Positions 46,410 to 55,114 of a stretch of DNA of 64,000 nt are shown here, in pieces. Both the position numbers and the translations under genes were made by a program. The number at the start of each line of letters is the position of its first letter. Positions within the stretch are counted from its first letter, which is position 1. The notes below the pieces were generated by a model that was given only the letters and a program-made list of their open reading frames with translations, was not told the origin of the DNA and ran no database searches. This DNA is from a virus: positions 45,244 to 109,243 of IMG/VR virus record IMGVR_UViG_3300048687_000113, one strand, 5' to 3'.

Positions 46410-49325
46410 ATGGGCGTCTACGAACTCGACATTTACGCGAAGACCCTCTACGGGGCGCCACTCTTCTTGGCGTTCGATTCCAACGTCACGGTGGAGCAGC
46501 GTGGTTACGGCGCTCTGGAGGTCGCATGGGACACCCCGGTCCAGGCTGCCGCGTCGCAGATTCTCGCCGGGGTGAAGCCCTGGACCAAGCTCCGCCTGGT
46601 GCGCAACTCCTACGGAATTCCCGACGCCGAGGATGACGGTTGGGTCATCCTGGAGACTTCTGCCGGATCGGATGCCAACACTTTCCTGGACGACACCACG
46701 GTTCCCGGACGGGTCTACTACTACGGGGTCTTCGTCTCGACCGCGCCGGACACGTGGAACTCGACGGTCACCTATTACCCGGGGGACCTCGTCTCCTACA
46801 ACTCCAGCATTTACACGGCGATCCAGGTCGGCCCGAGCGGCGCCCCCGACCTCAGTCCGACGTACTGGAGCCTGTCGCCCGTCACCGAGCAGTGGATGCG
46901 TTGCGGCGGCGGAGTCGGGCTCGCTGTGAGGGACTTCGGCAACAGCCTCCTTCTGTACGACCACATTCCTCGGCCCTACAAGGTGGAGACGGTCGAGTCG
47001 ACCGCGTCGACCATTCCCGTCAACGACCAACTCAAGCGTTTCTGCACGCTGTTCGGCTATTTCTTCGACGTCATGAAGACCGAGAACGACCAACTCCTGC
47101 GCCTGAACGATGTGCAGCGGTGTACGGACCGCCAAATCGGCCTGATAGCGCAGCAGATGGGGATTGCGGACCGCCTTCCGTCACTGCCGGAGCTTCGCCG
47201 CACCTATGTCCGGGACGCGGCCCTCATTCAGCGCGACCGGGGCAGTACCTCCTCAACGGCCGATCTGGTGAAGGCAGTTACCGGCTGGGACGCAGACGTA
47301 TCCATTGGCTACAACGAACTGCACGACCTGGACGAAGCGTCCTTCTCCAGCCCCACCTATCCCACCTGGGCGCGCGACACCGTCTACTCCACGACGGCCG
47401 GCAGCCAGCTCTATTCGGACATCGTCCAGTACAACGGCGACCTGTACGCCGCGATCGGGACGCCTCGCCGCGAGTCGGCCTACCTCTCCTACACCGCGTC
47501 CAACCCCACACGGACCGGCAGTGGCGTCATCGTGCGCGACCCCGACCGTGTCGCCGATCCCTACCCCGGCTACGTCCATCTCGACAACGCCGCGATCGGG
47601 GACACTCTCACCTTCATGTTCACCGCTGCCAGCGGCGGTGCCGGCGCGTACAACGTGCTCCTGGTGGCCGTCGCCGATCCGGCCGGCGGCATCATCACGG
47701 CGAAGGTCAACGGGGTCTCCGCGACCATGGCGCCGCTGGACCTGTACAGCCCGGCGCGGCAGCTCATCCCCATCCAACTCGTGGGGAACTTCAACCTGAC
47801 CGCGACCGGCAACACCCTGACCCTCACCGTGACCGGGAAGAACGCGCTCTCGACCGGGTACGGGATCACCGCCAGCCATTGGATGCTCCAGGGCAGTGGG
47901 ATCAACCTGAACGTCCCCCCGACAGGCCACGCGCAGTCCGCCACTTATTGGCAGGCCCTGACGCCCAACACGCTCCAGGACACTCTCACTGAGCAGAATC
48001 CGCTCACCGGCGGATACGGGAGCTGGAACCTGAGCCTGCCCACCGGGGTCGTCAATCCCGATGTCTCGTCCGGAGTGAACCCGGACTGGTGGATCTCTCC
48101 GCAGGGGGCCCGTTCCGGGACCAGCAGCCCCGGCACCGGCAACTCCCTCAACTACACAGCGAAGACCACCTCAGGCACCCGCGAGGTCTACCTGGCCGGC
48201 CTGATCCGAGCCGGTGCATGGGACTCCACGAACACGTACGCCCCCGGCCAGGCAGTGACCTGGAACCCCTTGGGCTGGAGCAAGCCACCCGTCTACGTGG
48301 CCAAGGCCCAGTCCGTGGGCAAGCAGCCGGACCTCAACCCCTCGAAGTGGGAGTTCACCTCCTACACACCGAACACGTCGCCCGAGCCGAGCCGGATCAT
48401 CACCGACTGCGTCCACACGCCGAAGGTCGTCTCCTGGTCCTCGACCCGGACATACGCCAAGGGAGACCGGGTGGCCTGGCGCGGCCACCTGTACGAGGCC
48501 GCGCTTCCCTCACTCGGGATCTTTCCCAGCGGCTACAACACGGACAGCCGGTGGTGGCGGTGGTGCGGGCTGAATTCGCAGCGCTACACCTTCACGCTCT
48601 ACCACAACCGGAGCGCCACGGCGGCAGGAGCCGACGTCCGCCTCTTCGCGAACTTCTACGACTCCAACGGCGGTTTCGGCGGCAGCGGCTTCCTCACCTC
48701 GGACGCCCAACTCCTCTACGACCGCTTCGAGTTGCCGGACCAGACCTACCCCAGTGGCACCGGCAGCCCGCCGGCCGGCTACGTGAAACCCGCCCTCGGA
48801 CAGATGGGTGTCCCCATCCCGTGGAACGTCTCGCGGGGGAACTGGACCAATGCGCGCGGTGTCGTGCGCCCGACGAGCTGGAGTTCTGCGGCCACGCTGG
48901 AGCGCAAGGTGGGGCGCGCCCTGTGGTTCAACCGGAGCTGGGTCTACGACCCCGTCCCCGCCGGACAGACGGGCGAGCAGGCGCACGTGACGTTCATGTC
49001 CGCCCCCGACGACAGCGCCGGCGTCCTGGAGCACGGCATCGTCTTCCGCTACGGCGCGAACGCGTACTGGCTCGCCTCTCGCGACCGGCTGACCTACACC
49101 ACGTTCACCGTGGTCTCCGGAGCCGTCACCGACGTCACGACCACGGTCCTCGCCACCTGGACACCGGTGAAGTCCGGCGAGCGCTTCCGCGTCGCCAACC
49201 GCACCGGCGACATGGTCGTGACAGCCCGTATCCCCGGCCAGCCGTGGCGCACGCTCGCGGCCGTCAGCGACACACGCAACAACACCGCCGTCGGCTGGGG
49301 TCTTCTGGAAAGGGTCCGCCCATGA
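46410..49325 (+). CDS. gpI-like baseplate protein with several CBM5/12-like modules, 971 aa
   Basis: A long tail-tip protein. Residues about 200-300 resemble P2 gpI-type tail proteins (LKRFCTLFGYFFDVMKTEND; ERCTDRQ-type helix; RRTYVRDAALIQRDRGSTSS). At four places there are short modules of the CBM5/12 type with W-x(5)-Y-x-x-G-D-x-V-x-[YW]: near residues 110-150 (WNSTVTYYPGDLVSYNSSIY), 310-345, 605-655 (WDSTNTYAPGQAVTWN) and 675-715 (WSSTRTYAKGDRVAWRGHLY). Such modules bind GlcNAc-containing glycans. Beta-sandwich regions fill the rest. It probably carries both baseplate assembly and surface adhesion. ATG 46410. Confidence 0.78.
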   Translation: MGVYELDIYAKTLYGAPLFLAFDSNVTVEQRGYGALEVAWDTPVQAAASQILAGVKPWTKLRLVRNSYGIPDAEDDGWVILETSAGSDANTFLDDTTVPGRVYYYGVFVSTAPDTWNSTVTYYPGDLVSYNSSIYTAIQVGPSGAPDLSPTYWSLSPVTEQWMRCGGGVGLAVRDFGNSLLLYDHIPRPYKVETVESTASTIPVNDQLKRFCTLFGYFFDVMKTENDQLLRLNDVQRCTDRQIGLIAQQMGIADRLPSLPELRRTYVRDAALIQRDRGSTSSTADLVKAVTGWDADVSIGYNELHDLDEASFSSPTYPTWARDTVYSTTAGSQLYSDIVQYNGDLYAAIGTPRRESAYLSYTASNPTRTGSGVIVRDPDRVADPYPGYVHLDNAAIGDTLTFMFTAASGGAGAYNVLLVAVADPAGGIITAKVNGVSATMAPLDLYSPARQLIPIQLVGNFNLTATGNTLTLTVTGKNALSTGYGITASHWMLQGSGINLNVPPTGHAQSATYWQALTPNTLQDTLTEQNPLTGGYGSWNLSLPTGVVNPDVSSGVNPDWWISPQGARSGTSSPGTGNSLNYTAKTTSGTREVYLAGLIRAGAWDSTNTYAPGQAVTWNPLGWSKPPVYVAKAQSVGKQPDLNPSKWEFTSYTPNTSPEPSRIITDCVHTPKVVSWSSTRTYAKGDRVAWRGHLYEAALPSLGIFPSGYNTDSRWWRWCGLNSQRYTFTLYHNRSATAAGADVRLFANFYDSNGGFGGSGFLTSDAQLLYDRFELPDQTYPSGTGSPPAGYVKPALGQMGVPIPWNVSRGNWTNARGVVRPTSWSSAATLERKVGRALWFNRSWVYDPVPAGQTGEQAHVTFMSAPDDSAGVLEHGIVFRYGANAYWLASRDRLTYTTFTVVSGAVTDVTTTVLATWTPVKSGERFRVANRTGDMVVTARIPGQPWRTLAAVSDTRNNTAVGWGLLERVRP

Positions 49326-51403
49326 CTGTCGCGATCCCCCTCGCATTCACGGGAACGAGCACGTCGCGCGGGGCCTTCACCCCGGCGCTGCGGCTCATCA
49401 CACGGATATCCCTCGCCGGGACCAGCGTCGGCAACGGCGACCTCGCCCTGACCCAGTCCATGGTGCCCGGGGCCTTCGCCGACTTCGCCTTGATCCCGCT
49501 CAGCTCACCGGTGTACGCGGACCCGGCCTTCACGCACGTCACCTCGGCCGTGTACCGGCCCGGCGGCAGCGGTGACACCCCCAACCAGTGGCGGCGCCTG
49601 TCCCTGTCGCTGACCGTGCCCAACAGTGAGTACAGCCCCGGCCCCCTGGGACGCATCTACGGCATCTTCGACCAGGCCCGGCTCGGCATCGGCTCCACCA
49701 ACATGGCCCTCAACGAGACGCACCAGATCGCCTACGCGCAATTCGAGAAGACGCCGCCCGGCACCGACCCGGACACCAACCAGTTCGGCAGCAACCTGTT
49801 CACGCTGGAGCAGGCGTCGTACGAGGGCCGCATGCTCTACGCCCCCACCGGTAGCGCGGGCGAGACGAACTACATGACGTTCGCCCGCAGCACCGAGCGC
49901 GCCTCCTGCGGCGCCTACGCCGGCAAGTTCGTGTACCAGGCGCCGCCTCCGACGAACGCCTACACGGCCGTGCAGAACTTCGGGTCGTACCCGAACCTGC
50001 GCGCCCGCCGGCAGACCTACGCCGACGTCAAGTACCGCGCGTTCACCACCGACGACGCCCTGCCCGGCACCACCCCGAGCACCGACGCCGGCGGCACCCC
50101 GATCGCCGCACCGGCCGTGCTCACGCTCAACCCGCTCCAGGCCGCGTTCGTGCGCGTCGAGCCGGGCGTCACCTACCAGGCACAGATCTCGGTGGCCACC
50201 GAGGTGGCAGGGCAACAGTTCACGTGCGCGATCCTGCGCTACGACGCCAACTTCAACCTCATCGGCACCTACGCGACGGGGGCGACGGCGGTGACAACGG
50301 CCGGCGGCTTCAAATGGCAGCAGGCCAGCGCTCAGCTCCAGATGGAGGACACCGCCGTGTGGGCGGCCGTCGTGCCGCGAGTGACCAGCGGCGGCGCGAG
50401 CCGGTTCGTGTTCTACGTGGACGAGCACCGCATATGGGTGCCCTCGACCCTGGCGACGAAAAAGGCCAGCGCATCGCCGTCGCGCACCTGGCAGCCGCCC
50501 CGCCAGCTCACCCTCAAGCTCCGCGCGACGCGCGTGAACTACGTTACGAACCCCAGCTTCCAGAACAGCGTCGCGGGCTGGAGCCAGGTCAAGGACCCGA
50601 GCCTGACGTCCACGGTCAGCCTGGTGACGGGCGGCGGCATCGTCGGGAACGCCGGATCGTTCAGCATGGCCACCGCCCCGTCCGCCACCCTGATCAGCGG
50701 CCTGTCGCCGCGCACCGGCGTCACCAGTGTGGTCGGACAGAGCGCACTCATCAGCCGCCTGAAGCCGTCCACGGTCTACACCGCCTCGCTGTACGTGAAG
50801 CCGGTCGCCTGCCCGGCTCCGATCACTCTGTGGGCGCACGACGGGGACCAGCTCGTGCGCGGCACGAGCAGCCCGCTTGCCGACCCGTCGCTGAACGAGA
50901 CCTGGTACCGGCTCAGCGTCACCGTCAAGACGAGCCCCACCTTCGGCGGTGACGGGTCGCTCAGCCTCGGCTACGCCGCCGATGACATCGCGTCCGTGTT
51001 CCAGGCCGTCGTACCCGACAGCAACGACAGCGTGTGGGAGCAGCTCGACGACGACCCCTCGGGCTATGCCGGCTGGAGCCAGAGTGCGACGTACGCCGCC
51101 GGGGACCGAGCCGTCTACAACGGAGTGCTTTACCAGGCGCGCGTACTGAACGGCCCGTACGCAAACGTCGGCCCGCTCACATTCTCCTGGGACCAGATCC
51201 TGGTCGAGGAGGCGGACAAGGTCGCCCCGTATTTCGACGGCAATAACCCGAGCGCCGACTACGTGTGGGAAGGCGCCCCCGGGGATTCCCGCTCGCACTA
51301 TTACCGGGGAAAAAGGGTCAATCAGTACCGTCTCGATCAGCTGATAAAGCGGCAACTCGGCGTGGGCGCCTCGTACCGGATCGTGTATGCGAGCGCCCCC
51401 TGA
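49322..51403 (+). CDS. tail-tip protein with CBM-like module, 693 aa
   Basis: Starts at ATG 49322 within the end of the preceding gene. The first 300 residues are beta-rich with VAIPLAFTGTSTSRGAFTPA and YIMTFARSTERA-like strands. A CBM4/9-like jelly roll appears near 390-560 (VNYVTNPSFQNSVAGWSQVK; LKPSTVYTASLYVKPVACPA; WYRLSVTVKTSPTFGGDGSL). A fifth CBM5/12-like module lies near 580-620 (WSQSATYAAGDRAVYNGVLY). The last 70 residues look like the usual minor-tail ending (YFDGNNPSADYVWEGAPGDS). Likely the outermost adsorption protein. Confidence 0.75.
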   Translation: MTVAIPLAFTGTSTSRGAFTPALRLITRISLAGTSVGNGDLALTQSMVPGAFADFALIPLSSPVYADPAFTHVTSAVYRPGGSGDTPNQWRRLSLSLTVPNSEYSPGPLGRIYGIFDQARLGIGSTNMALNETHQIAYAQFEKTPPGTDPDTNQFGSNLFTLEQASYEGRMLYAPTGSAGETNYMTFARSTERASCGAYAGKFVYQAPPPTNAYTAVQNFGSYPNLRARRQTYADVKYRAFTTDDALPGTTPSTDAGGTPIAAPAVLTLNPLQAAFVRVEPGVTYQAQISVATEVAGQQFTCAILRYDANFNLIGTYATGATAVTTAGGFKWQQASAQLQMEDTAVWAAVVPRVTSGGASRFVFYVDEHRIWVPSTLATKKASASPSRTWQPPRQLTLKLRATRVNYVTNPSFQNSVAGWSQVKDPSLTSTVSLVTGGGIVGNAGSFSMATAPSATLISGLSPRTGVTSVVGQSALISRLKPSTVYTASLYVKPVACPAPITLWAHDGDQLVRGTSSPLADPSLNETWYRLSVTVKTSPTFGGDGSLSLGYAADDIASVFQAVVPDSNDSVWEQLDDDPSGYAGWSQSATYAAGDRAVYNGVLYQARVLNGPYANVGPLTFSWDQILVEEADKVAPYFDGNNPSADYVWEGAPGDSRSHYYRGKRVNQYRLDQLIKRQLGVGASYRIVYASAP

Positions 51404-51415
51404 CAAGGGGCCCTC

Positions 51416-51724
51416 ATGACATATCTGATCGTGCTCGCACTGGCCACTTTTTTCGCCTGGGACTGCCTGTTGCGCCCCCTTGTCGGGGCGGTGTGTGACG
51501 GGCTCGGCATGCCCGATGTCGTGGCCGCCTATCTGAAGTCGCTGACCGCGCTGGCCGCTGCCGGGGTCCTCGACCATTGGGTGGACAGGGACTTCCTTCT
51601 GCCTATTGCGGCAGCTTCCCTCGCCGGAACACTCGCCATGTTGCGTCGTTCGGGTGAGACACAAAACATTTCCGCGATCGTGCGCGGCAGGGCCAGACGA
51701 GGTATGCCAATGCCGGGTCCTTAG
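51416..51724 (+). CDS. holin-like membrane protein, 102 aa
   Basis: Two to three hydrophobic segments (LIVLALATFFAWDCLLRP; SLTALAAAGVLDHW; FLLPIAAASLAGTLAML), then a charged C-terminal tail (RRSGETQNISAIVRGRARRG). Size and topology fit a class I/II holin, which would let a lysin reach the wall. It ends the late cluster. No endolysin gene is next to it in the window, so the wall-degrading partner may be elsewhere. ATG 51416 follows AAGGGG. No known holin family motif was recognised. Confidence 0.6.
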   Translation: MTYLIVLALATFFAWDCLLRPLVGAVCDGLGMPDVVAAYLKSLTALAAAGVLDHWVDRDFLLPIAAASLAGTLAMLRRSGETQNISAIVRGRARRGMPMPGP

Positions 51725-51870
51725 AGGTCAGAGGGGGTGTCTCACTCTCCCGGGCGCATTTGCGCCGCCAGAGTGGATTCAACAGAAACGGTCACGACAC
51801 CCCTATTTTCCGACAGGCACGGAAGGCAATATCACTGCCAGTCCGGCACATCTACTCATGTGAGGAAAAT
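51725..51870 (+). other. intergenic spacer between late and early modules
   Basis: Contains a hairpin GGGCGC ATTT GCGCC (about 51753-51768). No T-run follows. The GTGAGGAAA just before 51871 is the ribosome site of the next gene. It is the expected place for an early promoter or late terminator, but no clear one could be read. Confidence 0.35.
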
Positions 51871-52755
51871 ATGGCTGACAAGCGCCCGGTAACTCTCGGC
51901 ATCTTCGGCTCCGGAGATGTGTCGCCCACCCTGGTCTGTGACTCCCTCAACGACCAGTTCTCCGTCGGCCCCGAGGACGCCGAGGGCTACTTCGCCCCGT
52001 CCGAGGAGTACGACCTTTTCGTGCTGCTGCCGGCCGGCGGCAGCGCCACATCCGAGGGCGTGCACCGGGTGTGGGAGTGGGCGGTGCGCTGCGAGCTGCC
52101 CTACAAGGTCATCTGGGACGAGACCGGCAACCAGCGCACGGTCGACGTCCTGGGCAATGTCGAGGACGCCGAGAGCGACATCACGATCGTCGACGACATC
52201 GCCGGCGCCCTCATCGAGCAGCTCGGCAAGGGCGAGAACCCGATGCTGCTGGTCATCTCCGGCGGGGAGGACGCCGAGTTCGACGACGCCACCGCCGACG
52301 TCGCCGCCGCAGCCCTGCGCGCCGAGATCCCCGTCTACGACCTCTCCCGCGCGCTCCTGGAGATCACGTGGCGGCACCTGCCGGACCACGAGCCTCCGCA
52401 GACGCCGGCCGCCGAACCGGGCACGGAGGGGCAGACCTCCCTCTCGGTGGTCGCCGACGGCCCGGACGTGAGCCTCAGCGCCCACGAGGCCGCCCTGCTC
52501 GTCACCGCGTTCGCCAAGGCCGAGGAGCTGCTGGACCACATCGGCGACGGCCTGCTGACGCGGATCTCCGAGACGCGCGAGTCGCTGATCCACGGCCGTT
52601 CGCTTCTCGCGCCCAAGCCGGAGACACCCGTCGAGGACGGCGAGCAGCCGAAGAAGACCCGTTTGGAGATCTTCGACCCGGAGCGGAACGAGTGGGTGCC
52701 CGCCGGCCGGGGCCGCCCGCCGAAGGGCGTCCAGAAGCGCCGCGTTCCCGCATAA
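51871..52755 (+). CDS. hypothetical protein with Rossmann-like N-terminus, 294 aa
   Basis: ATG 51871 follows TGAGGAAA. The N-terminal half alternates strands and helices (VTLGIFGSGDVSPTLVCDSL; YDLFVLLPAGGSATSEGVHR; PMLLVISGGEDAEFDD), suggesting a Rossmann-type nucleotide fold, but no P-loop is present. A helical part (AHEAALLVTAFAKAEELLDH) and a basic end (GRGRPPKGVQKRRVP) follow. First gene of the replication module. A terminator follows at once. I do not recognise it. Confidence 0.6.
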   Translation: MADKRPVTLGIFGSGDVSPTLVCDSLNDQFSVGPEDAEGYFAPSEEYDLFVLLPAGGSATSEGVHRVWEWAVRCELPYKVIWDETGNQRTVDVLGNVEDAESDITIVDDIAGALIEQLGKGENPMLLVISGGEDAEFDDATADVAAAALRAEIPVYDLSRALLEITWRHLPDHEPPQTPAAEPGTEGQTSLSVVADGPDVSLSAHEAALLVTAFAKAEELLDHIGDGLLTRISETRESLIHGRSLLAPKPETPVEDGEQPKKTRLEIFDPERNEWVPAGRGRPPKGVQKRRVPA

Positions 52756-52765
52756 GACATGAAAC

Positions 52766-52801
52766 GGCCCCGGCGGACGCTGCTCAATTCCCGCCGGGGC
52801 C
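52766..52801 (+). terminator. hairpin terminator
   Basis: GGCCCCGGCGG (52766-52776) pairs perfectly with CCGCCGGGGCC (52791-52801); CCGTTTCC follows. It separates the gene ending at 52755 from the HTH gene at 52855. Confidence 0.7.
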
Positions 52802-52854
52802 CCGTTTCCGGATGGCCGCCACGCCATTTCAACTGCATTCCCCGGGAGAATAGC

Positions 52855-53298
52855 ATGTCGGATCACGCTTTTTTTGGTACGGGAAATGGGAGCGAACTCC
52901 CGGTATCCGTAGAGGACATCCTCAGCCGGCTTCCCCAGCGCGCGCGGCTCGCTTACACGAATCTCGTCACGAGTGCGGAGTCACGCTACGACGCGGATTC
53001 CGGCTGGTCCTGCGCCTACGTCACACAGCAGGGCCTCGCGGATGAAATGTACGTGTGCCTGCGCACGGCGACGCGCGCCATCAGGGATCTGCGAACCCAC
53101 GGCCTGGTGCGCGTACTTGCGTGGCCTGGCTCCCGCACGGAGACGCAGGTGCGCATCGCTTCCGTCGATATTTCCTCGCCCTTCGGCCCTATCCAGGCCG
53201 CACTCAACCGTGCACCCAAGCAACAGCTCGTCGACACGGCGATTGCCCAACTCGTGGCACAGAACCGCGAGTTGGAGGCTCTCGCCTCCGACATGTGA
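52855..53298 (+). CDS. HTH protein, possible replication initiator or regulator, 147 aa
   Basis: A winged helix-turn-helix protein: RLPQRARLAYTNLVTSAESR, CAYVTQQGLADEMYVCLRTA, TRAIRDLRTHGLVRVLAWPG. The Q-Q-x-L-A-x-x-[ML]-x-V-x-x-x-T-A-x-R-A-I pattern is that of helix-turn-helix domains in plasmid/phage replication initiators and in some regulators. A C-terminal helix follows (VDTAIAQLVAQNRELEALAS). It lies just before a cluster of palindromes (53300-53443), which may be its binding site. ATG 52855 follows GGGAG. Confidence 0.7.
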   Translation: MSDHAFFGTGNGSELPVSVEDILSRLPQRARLAYTNLVTSAESRYDADSGWSCAYVTQQGLADEMYVCLRTATRAIRDLRTHGLVRVLAWPGSRTETQVRIASVDISSPFGPIQAALNRAPKQQLVDTAIAQLVAQNRELEALASDM

Positions 53299-53299
53299 C

Positions 53300-53443
53300 G
53301 GAGTAACTCCGGTGACGCAGCAACTGACACATCGAGCGCATGCATGCGCACTAAAGCACCAGCTCTAGCTCAAGCAAATTGCTTGGTGAATAGAAACCTA
53401 CGGTTTCTATTAACTGCCCACGAACATTCGTTCGCGTGCAGTT
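53300..53443. other. palindrome cluster, candidate origin or early control region
   Basis: A 144-bp stretch, more AT-rich than its surroundings, holds five palindromes and one imperfect one: GGAGTAACTCC (53300-53310), GCGCATGCATGCGC (53336-53349, 14 bp perfect), CAAGCAA-A-TTGCTTG (53371-53385), AATAGAAACC-TAC-GGTTTCTATT (53389-53411, 10-bp arms) and CGAAC-ATTC-GTTCG (53421-53434). The last is nested in AACTGC...GCAGTT (53412-53443). It lies between an HTH gene and the helicase-loader region. Candidate replication origin or operator array. Confidence 0.5.
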
Positions 53444-53472
53444 CTGGCCCGCCACACAGCCAGGAGAACCAC

Positions 53473-54009
53473 ATGGCCCGCAAACGCATTCACGACCCCG
53501 ACGCCGAACTCGACGCCACAGCCGTCGTCCAGAACATGCTCCATGGCCACCAGGAGCCCGTCTCAGCCCCTCGGACCGCCTGGACCCCACCCGAGCACGG
53601 CGAGCGCCGCACAAGGCGCTCCAGGGGCCGCCAGTACGGTCCGGACAGCATCCCGGGCCTGTGCGATTACTTCACCAACTCCTGCCCGCCCCTGAGCTGG
53701 GCCGGCGGGCTGGAGATCGGCAACCGCCAGGCCCTCATGCAGGTTTTCTCCGAGCTGCGACGCGACGCCGGCCTAAGCCCTGACGACTGCCGCGCCGTGG
53801 TCGACCTGTACATCACCCGTCTCGCCGGCCGGGCCCCCAACAAGCCCTTCGTCTGGGACTTCAAGTGGCGCCGCTTCCAGCTCATCCGGGACCTGCGCAA
53901 CACCGGCATCGCCGTCTCGGCGGACGACTACCGCACCTGGGAGCAGACAGCCCAGAACGATCCGGCCGCCGACGCGGACTTCGCGGCCTCCTGGGAGAAC
54001 GTCTCGTGA
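53473..54009 (+). CDS. replication-module protein, 178 aa
   Basis: ATG 53473 follows CAGGAGAACC. The N-terminal 50 residues are polar and Arg-rich (GERRTRRSRGRQYGPDSIPG), then a helical domain follows (LMQVFSELRRDAGLSPDDCR; AVVDLYITRLAGRAPNKPFV; WDFKWRRFQLIRDLRNTGI). It is immediately upstream of and coupled (GTGA) to a DnaC-like ATPase, the usual place of a helicase-loader or initiator partner. No family was recognised with confidence. Confidence 0.6.
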   Translation: MARKRIHDPDAELDATAVVQNMLHGHQEPVSAPRTAWTPPEHGERRTRRSRGRQYGPDSIPGLCDYFTNSCPPLSWAGGLEIGNRQALMQVFSELRRDAGLSPDDCRAVVDLYITRLAGRAPNKPFVWDFKWRRFQLIRDLRNTGIAVSADDYRTWEQTAQNDPAADADFAASWENVS

Positions 54010-54668
54010 TCACCACACGCATGGACCCCGAAAAGGCCCGGTGGGTGGGGACCGGAATTCCGCCCCGGCTTCGCGGAATGACCCTCGGCGACATCGAAGA
54101 CCTCGGTGGACAGAGCGACACCGTCACCAAGGCCCGCCACTACGTGGGCGGATACGGGGCGCAGCAGTCCAGGAACCGGCGCGGCCTGCCGGTGAACCCG
54201 GCCGACTTCGGGCGCGGGCTGCTCCTCGCCGGCCCGCCCGGCACCGGCAAGACGACGCTGGCCGCCGCGATCCTGTGCGAGCTGCGGCGCCGCTACGGAA
54301 TCAGCGTGTATGCCTCCCGCTACGCCGAGCACATCGAGCGCGAACGCAAGCTCATGCGCGCGGATCAAAACACCGACCTGGAAGAAATCTCGCGCTGGCA
54401 GTACGCCGTCGAGCGCGTCCAGTGGGCCGACGCGATCCTGCTCGACGACGTCGGCCACGAGCACCGCACCGACTCGAAGTTCGCCGAGGACACCCTGGAG
54501 CGGCTCCTTCGCCAGCGCTACGACGAGGGGCGGCCGTCGTTCATCACCACGAACCTGACCGGTGGCGACTGGGCGGCCACTTACTCCAAGCCGCTGCGCA
54601 GCTTCATGGACCAGTGCACCCGCCGGTTCATTTTCAGCGGCGAATCGTTCCGCCGGGGCGAGCTGTGA
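54006..54668 (+). CDS. DnaC-like helicase-loader ATPase, 220 aa
   Basis: An AAA+ ATPase. Walker A at residues 76-84 (GPPGTGKTT), Walker B at about 143-149 (AILLDDV), sensor I Asn in FITTNLTGG and the C-terminal arginine-rich SFMDQCTRRFIFSGESFRRG. These features and length fit DnaC/IstB-type loaders that place the replicative helicase on single-stranded DNA. The helicase itself is four genes downstream. GTG 54006 overlaps the previous stop. Stop and next GTG overlap too. Confidence 0.88.
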   Translation: MITTRMDPEKARWVGTGIPPRLRGMTLGDIEDLGGQSDTVTKARHYVGGYGAQQSRNRRGLPVNPADFGRGLLLAGPPGTGKTTLAAAILCELRRRYGISVYASRYAEHIERERKLMRADQNTDLEEISRWQYAVERVQWADAILLDDVGHEHRTDSKFAEDTLERLLRQRYDEGRPSFITTNLTGGDWAATYSKPLRSFMDQCTRRFIFSGESFRRGEL

Positions 54669-55114
54669 TCGGCGCCGACCTCGACGCCGAGCCGACGCCG
54701 GCAGAGGTCTACGTCGTCTGGGAAGACCTCCTGGCCGTCCCCGGCCCGCGCTACAGCCTCAAGCGCTTCGCCCGCCGCACGCGCTGGCGCCGCCGCTCGG
54801 CCCTGGACCTCTACACCACCAACGGCCGGGCGGTGGGCGTCCTGTGGGACCTGTGGGCCCAGGGCCGCCCCGTCACCGTCGTCACCTATCTGCCCCCGGC
54901 CATCGCCGCGCACCTGCCCGCCCGGCTGGAGCACGACAACGTCCCGCACACCCGGTTCCTGGTCGACACCCCGCTGCTCATGAGCCGGTCCATCGCCCTC
55001 CTGGACGGCGTCGGGCGGATCTTCCACTCCAACCCGACCCACAACCTGCTCTACGGCCCCAAGGGCTTCCTCGTCCCCCCACAGTCACCCGAACTCATGC
55101 GAGAGGTCCTGTAA
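54665..55114 (+). CDS. hypothetical protein, 149 aa
   Basis: GTG 54665 overlaps the loader stop. A mixed alpha/beta protein with ALDLYTTNGRAVGVLWDLWA, RPVTVVTYLPPAIAAHLP and LLMSRSIALLDGVGRIFHSN. The order of strands and helices is loosely like a HAD-type fold, but the Asp pair needed for catalysis is missing. The stop abuts the antirepressor start. Function unknown. Confidence 0.6.
   Translation: MIGADLDAEPTPAEVYVVWEDLLAVPGPRYSLKRFARRTRWRRRSALDLYTTNGRAVGVLWDLWAQGRPVTVVTYLPPAIAAHLPARLEHDNVPHTRFLVDTPLLMSRSIALLDGVGRIFHSNPTHNLLYGPKGFLVPPQSPELMREVL

Noticed and set aside
19317-51724. A tailocin or contractile injection system instead of a phage
   Set aside because: Terminase, portal, scaffold and major capsid genes are all present, so the tail belongs to a DNA-packaging phage (with the caveat of the split portal gene).
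51871-52755. Nucleotide-processing (LOG/SLOG-type) enzyme
   Set aside because: The fold looks Rossmann-like, but the GGGxGxMG-type and PGGxGTxxE motifs of that family are absent.
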